Notes under the pieces: generated by a model
The model's database searches: none
What the model was told of the DNA's origin: nothing
What the model saw: the letters and a program-made list of their open reading frames with translations, nothing else
Part shown: piece by piece, positions 6,486 to 6,863 of the stretch
Layout: each line of letters starts with the position of its first letter
How positions within the stretch are numbered: position 1 is the first letter of the stretch
Position numbers and translations under genes: made by a program
From: Candidatus Sericytochromatia bacterium
Lineage (GTDB): Bacteria; Cyanobacteriota; Sericytochromatia; UBA7694
Direction: 5' to 3'
Length of the DNA: 6,863 nt
NCBI GenBank assembly: GCA_913773825.1
Contig: CAJYHH010000138.1
Coordinates: 1-6,863 of the forward strand

Positions 6486-6716
6486 ATGAAATATGCTGAC
6501 GGTCAGGAAATTCAGCTTGAGGATCAAGTAGCAATTGGGCCAAGCTGGAACGGCGTCGTTGTCTGTGTGATCGAAACCGGCATGTTCACAACTGAGTATC
6601 CAGCCGAAGATTGGGCAGGTCTCGAAAAGGGCATGCTAGTGATGACTGATAAAGCTGGCCTGATTCATTATGAAGAGCTAGACGAAGACGTCAGATTAGT
6701 TAAGCGAGCGACTTAA
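6486..6716 (+). CDS. Small acidic conserved protein, probable SH3-like beta fold
   Basis: 76-aa acidic protein starting 6 nt after the coiled-coil gene's stop. It opens with MKYADGQEIQLEDQVAIG, followed by WNGVVVCVIETGMFTTEYP, then EDWAGLEKGMLVMTDKAGLIHYEE. From memory, this layout matches a family of small unnamed bacterial proteins that begin M-K/R-Y-A-D-G and share the later Y-P-x-x-x-W and G-L-I-H-Y elements; I know of no established function. The pattern of short strands with G-x-V-V turns suggests a small SH3-like beta barrel, as in KOW-type domains; this is inference. The start is supported by the family-like N-terminus, but no clear Shine-Dalgarno precedes it, so translation may rely on coupling to the upstream stop. 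Such genes also occur alone elsewhere, so the adjacency to the HEAT-like genes may be incidental. Confidence 0.72.
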   Translation: MKYADGQEIQLEDQVAIGPSWNGVVVCVIETGMFTTEYPAEDWAGLEKGMLVMTDKAGLIHYEELDEDVRLVKRAT

Positions 6717-6725
6717 CTAAAGTTT

Positions 6726-6863
6726 TTAATCACGCTCAGGCTGCCACTGAAAGCGTTTTAAATCGCAGTGGCCTTCAGCATTAAACACAATCCCTTCACT
6801 TTTAAGCAGCGCTTGCTGAATCTCACCAGAGCCTACTCGCCAGGTTGAAAGTCCACCTTGAGC
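6726..6863 (-). CDS. Alkyltransferase-like (Atl / MGMT-family) protein, C-terminal end only
   Basis: The last 45 residues of a gene that enters from the right edge, with the stop codon (TAA on the - strand) at 6726-6728. The peptide reads AQGGLSTWRVGSG, then EIQQALLKSEGIVFNAEG, then HCDLKRFQWQPERD. This is the segment that follows the PWHRVVN or PCHRVVN active-site motif in O6-alkylguanine transferase-type DNA-binding domains; AQGGLST plus a C-D-L-x-R-F/Y-x-W end is typical of the alkyltransferase-like proteins, which bind O6-alkylguanine and hand it to nucleotide excision repair instead of repairing it themselves. The residue that decides between Atl (Trp) and true transferase (Cys) lies outside the window, so the call is by resemblance of the tail. 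The gene is convergent with the small-protein gene, 9 nt between stops, and no terminator hairpin is visible between them. Confidence 0.8.
   Translation of the reverse strand, partial: AQGGLSTWRVGSGEIQQALLKSEGIVFNAEGHCDLKRFQWQPERD

Noticed and set aside
6717..6725. A bidirectional terminator between the convergent genes
   Set aside because: Only a 4-bp imperfect pairing (ACTT/AAGT) is visible around the stops, with no stable stem plus T-run.

Overview
The window reads as a compact bacterial chromosomal segment with moderate GC content. Six genes and one left-truncated gene lie on the + strand, and the 3' end of one gene lies on the - strand. I see no phage, transposon, CRISPR, tRNA or rRNA signal. 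The organism cannot be fixed from the sequence. The gene types fit a free-living bacterium, and a mixed use of Shine-Dalgarno and apparently leaderless starts is compatible with several deep-branching phyla (for example Deinococcus-like, Chloroflexi-like or non-photosynthetic cyanobacterial relatives). This is a guess, not a result.

Left half (1-3525): a tight four-gene operon for an ABC-2 type exporter of the GldA/GldF/GldG kind. It holds the C-terminal part of the ATPase, a six-helix permease, a large membrane-anchored GldG-like auxiliary protein and a small membrane-anchored DUF4340-like protein. Junctions are an ATGA overlap, a 3-nt gap and a 2-nt gap, each start preceded by a purine-rich ribosome binding site. 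The substrate is unknown. The gld names come from gliding motility in Bacteroidetes, but the module is widespread in non-gliding bacteria.

Junction (3526-3625): about 100 bp of A-rich DNA with four A-tracts spaced at close to one helical turn, a long-loop inverted repeat, and a perfect TATAAT box ending six bases before the next ATG. This looks like a promoter for a leaderless mRNA.

Right half (3626-6716): a second transcription unit of three + strand genes. They are an NHL-repeat beta-propeller fused to a helical (HEAT-like) tail, an overlapping gene for a HEAT-like protein with a long coiled coil, and a 76-residue small protein. None has a visible signal peptide, membrane helix or catalytic motif, so they look like a cytoplasmic scaffold or interaction set of unknown purpose. 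This is the least explained part of the window.

Right edge (6726-6863, - strand): the C-terminus of an alkyltransferase-like (Atl/MGMT-family) DNA-repair protein. It converges on the small-protein gene with only nine bases between the two stop codons.
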